Assembly: GCA_049317345.1 (NCBI GenBank)
Contig: JBMOIL010000017.1
Span: forward strand, 1 to 22,715
Reading direction: 5' to 3'
Origin: Mxb001 sp049317345
Lineage (GTDB): Bacteria; Actinomycetota; Actinomycetes; S36-B12
DNA: 22,715 nt
In this document: piece by piece, positions 21,325-22,715 of the stretch
Position numbering within the stretch: position 1 is the stretch's first letter
Layout: the number at the start of each line of letters is the position of its first letter
Notes under the pieces: model-generated
What the model was told of the DNA's origin: nothing
The model's input: the letters and a program-made list of their open reading frames with translations, nothing else
The model's database searches: none
Program-made: the position numbers and the translations under genes

Positions 21325-21350
21325 GTGGAAGATGTACCCATGTCTTCCAC
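21325..21350. repeat. 26-bp inverted repeat across the chrA start, next to a tandem repeat
   Basis: GTGGAAGA at 21325-21332 and TCTTCCAC at 21343-21350 are perfect 8-base arms around a 10-base spacer that holds the preferred chrA ATG (21340). A second direct copy of GTGGAAG lies at 21307-21313, and both direct copies are followed by GTACCC, giving two adjacent imperfect repeat units (21307-21324 and 21325-21339). It may be a repressor operator, or an RNA hairpin hiding the GGAAG ribosome site. If translation starts further upstream at 21271 the direct units would instead be coding. Confidence 0.5.
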
Positions 21351-22707
21351 CCGCGGCCCGGGCCATGGGGTGACCCTCAGGGAGGCGACTCGGGTCTGGG
21401 CCTACATCGGGCTCAATAGCTTCGGGGGCCCCGCGGGTCAGATCGCCGTCATGCACCGTGAGTTGGTAGAGCGGCGCCGCTGGGTCAGCGAGCGCCGGTT
21501 CCTGCACGCGCTGAACTACTGCATGATCCTGCCCGGTCCGGAGGCGCAGCAGCTCGCCACCTACGTGGGCTGGCTCATGCATGGCACGCGGGGCGGTGTC
21601 GTCGCCGGAAGCCTCTTCGTGATCCCGGGATTCTTCGCGATGCTGGTGCTCTCCGCCGTCTATGCGGTCTTCGGGGACGTCACGTGGATCCAGGGCTTGC
21701 TCTTCGGGCTGCAGGCGGCCGTGGTCGCCATTGTGGTGGAAGCGGTCATCCGCATCGGCAAGCGCACTCTGCGCAGCCACGCCCTCCAGGTGATCGCAGC
21801 CCTGTCCTTCGTCGCTATCGCTTTCTTTGACGTGCCCTTCCCCTTCATCATCATCGCCGCCGCCCTGGCCGGCTGGCTCATCGGTCGTCGCAAACCCGGG
21901 TGGTTTCCCCTCGGTGGGCACAGGGGAGCCAGCGATATCGACGAGCCTCCGGCGCTGCTCCCGGACGACGAGGCCATCAGCAAGCCTGCGGCGCGTAGCG
22001 CGCTGCGGGCCGCTGCGGTCTGCGCTGTCATCTGGCTCATTCCCGTCGCCGCGCTCGTCTTCACCCTGGGCATGGCGAATGTCTTCGCTCAGGAAGCAGT
22101 CCTCTTCTCACAGAGCGCGCTCGTCACCTTCGGTGGGGCGTACGCCGTCCTCGCCTTCATCGCGCAGGAGGCCGTCTACCGCTACGGCTGGATCACGCCC
22201 CAGGACATGATCACCGGTCTCGGCCTGGCCGAGACCACGCCCGGCCCGCTCATCATGGTGGTGCAGTTCGTCGGATTCCTGGCTGCCTACAACGCACCCG
22301 GGGATCTGCCCCCGCTGGTCGCTGGCACCCTTGGCGCCATTCTCACCGTGTGGGTGACCTTCGTCCCCTGCTTCATGTTCATCTTCCTCGGCGCCCCCTA
22401 CGTCGAGCGGCTGCGCCACAACGAGTCCCTCAGCCACGCCCTCACCGCGGTGGGCGCGGCCGTGTCCGGCGTCGTACTCGATCTCGCCCTCTGGTTTGCA
22501 CTGCACACGGCTTTCGGGACCGTCACGGACACGAGCGTCGGGCCACTCACCTTGCCCGTCCCCGAGCTGGGCACCATCAATCTCGCAGCCGTGGCCATCT
22601 CGCTGCTGGCGGCCGTGCTCGTGTTCCGACTGAGGATCGGCACGCTCAAGGTCCTGGGGATCTGTGCCGCGGCGGGGGCCGCGGTGACCCTGTTCGGATG
22701 GAGCTGA
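21340..22707 (+). CDS. chrA: Chromate-transporter (CHR) family membrane protein
   Basis: A 455-residue full-length CHR protein with two homologous halves. The first has the signature FGGPAGQIAVMHRELVERRRWVSERRFLHALNYCMILPGPEAQQLATYVGW; the second repeats it as FGGAYAVLAFIAQEAVYRYGWITPQDMITGLGLAETTPGPLIMVVQFVGF. About ten hydrophobic segments are visible, with a hydrophilic loop near GHRGASDIDEPPALLPDDEA between the halves. Characterised ChrA proteins export chromate using the membrane potential; in bacteria without chromium exposure the true substrate may be another oxyanion. The ATG at 21340 is preferred because the family N-terminus begins near TLREATRVW; an in-frame ATG at 21271 would add 23 residues and overlap the purF promoter. 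No chrB-like regulator is visible. The last eight bases of the window follow its stop. Confidence 0.9.
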   Translation: MSSTRGPGHGVTLREATRVWAYIGLNSFGGPAGQIAVMHRELVERRRWVSERRFLHALNYCMILPGPEAQQLATYVGWLMHGTRGGVVAGSLFVIPGFFAMLVLSAVYAVFGDVTWIQGLLFGLQAAVVAIVVEAVIRIGKRTLRSHALQVIAALSFVAIAFFDVPFPFIIIAAALAGWLIGRRKPGWFPLGGHRGASDIDEPPALLPDDEAISKPAARSALRAAAVCAVIWLIPVAALVFTLGMANVFAQEAVLFSQSALVTFGGAYAVLAFIAQEAVYRYGWITPQDMITGLGLAETTPGPLIMVVQFVGFLAAYNAPGDLPPLVAGTLGAILTVWVTFVPCFMFIFLGAPYVERLRHNESLSHALTAVGAAVSGVVLDLALWFALHTAFGTVTDTSVGPLTLPVPELGTINLAAVAISLLAAVLVFRLRIGTLKVLGICAAAGAAVTLFGWS

Positions 22708-22715
22708 CCGGGCCC

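Noticed and set aside
21271..21339. ATG at 21271 as the chrA start.
   Set aside because: Not excluded, but the added residues do not match the family N-terminus and the ATG sits inside the purF -10 element.

Overview
The window is GC-rich and densely coded and looks like a chromosomal segment of a high-GC actinobacterium (Actinomycetota). Support comes from the DUF3073 gene beside purM and purF, an amino-acid dehydrogenase nearby (an arrangement I recall from Streptomyces), many GTG starts, several starts that look leaderless with a TANNNT hexamer six bases upstream, and many Sec, Tat or lipoprotein precursors. I cannot name a genus. There is no rRNA, tRNA, CRISPR array or insertion sequence that I can see, and no gene-free stretch longer than about 150 bases.

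Region 1 (1-1551) is the 3' part of a large beta-rich protein of unknown function, cut by the window edge. Region 2 (1584-8521, minus strand) is a five-gene catabolic cluster, in transcription order: CocE/S15-type serine hydrolase, Rieske oxygenase, family-5 ABC substrate-binding protein with a C-terminal membrane anchor, alpha/beta hydrolase, and a monomeric sarcosine oxidase-like flavoenzyme. The Rieske enzyme carries Glu where most family members have the bridging Asp, as in carnitine- and betaine-type oxygenases. Together the genes suggest uptake, de-esterification and oxidative N-demethylation of a methylated amine; the substrate is inference. A histone deacetylase/acetylpolyamine amidohydrolase-family gene diverges from the cluster only 35 bp away.

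Region 3 (9592-11746, minus) holds a self-processing P1/DmpA-type peptidase followed by a lipase-like lipoprotein. Region 4 (11877-14065, plus) is the most unusual part: a secreted protein with RTX-like calcium repeats and two IPT/TIG domains, then a Tat-exported Hcp-fold protein, then a second Hcp-fold protein without a signal peptide. No other type VI secretion genes are present, so this may be a stand-alone extracellular Hcp assembly.

Region 5 (14062-17692) has a secreted tripeptidyl-aminopeptidase-like hydrolase, a Glu/Leu/Phe/Val dehydrogenase and a secreted YHYH-domain protein. Region 6 (17845-21259) is the DUF3073-purM-purF block, interrupted by a Doc toxin/ribbon-helix-helix antitoxin pair with an 18-bp perfect palindrome as probable operator. 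Region 7 is a full-length ChrA-type transporter divergent from purF. Convergent genes here end within a few bases of each other or overlap at their stop codons, leaving no room for conventional terminators.
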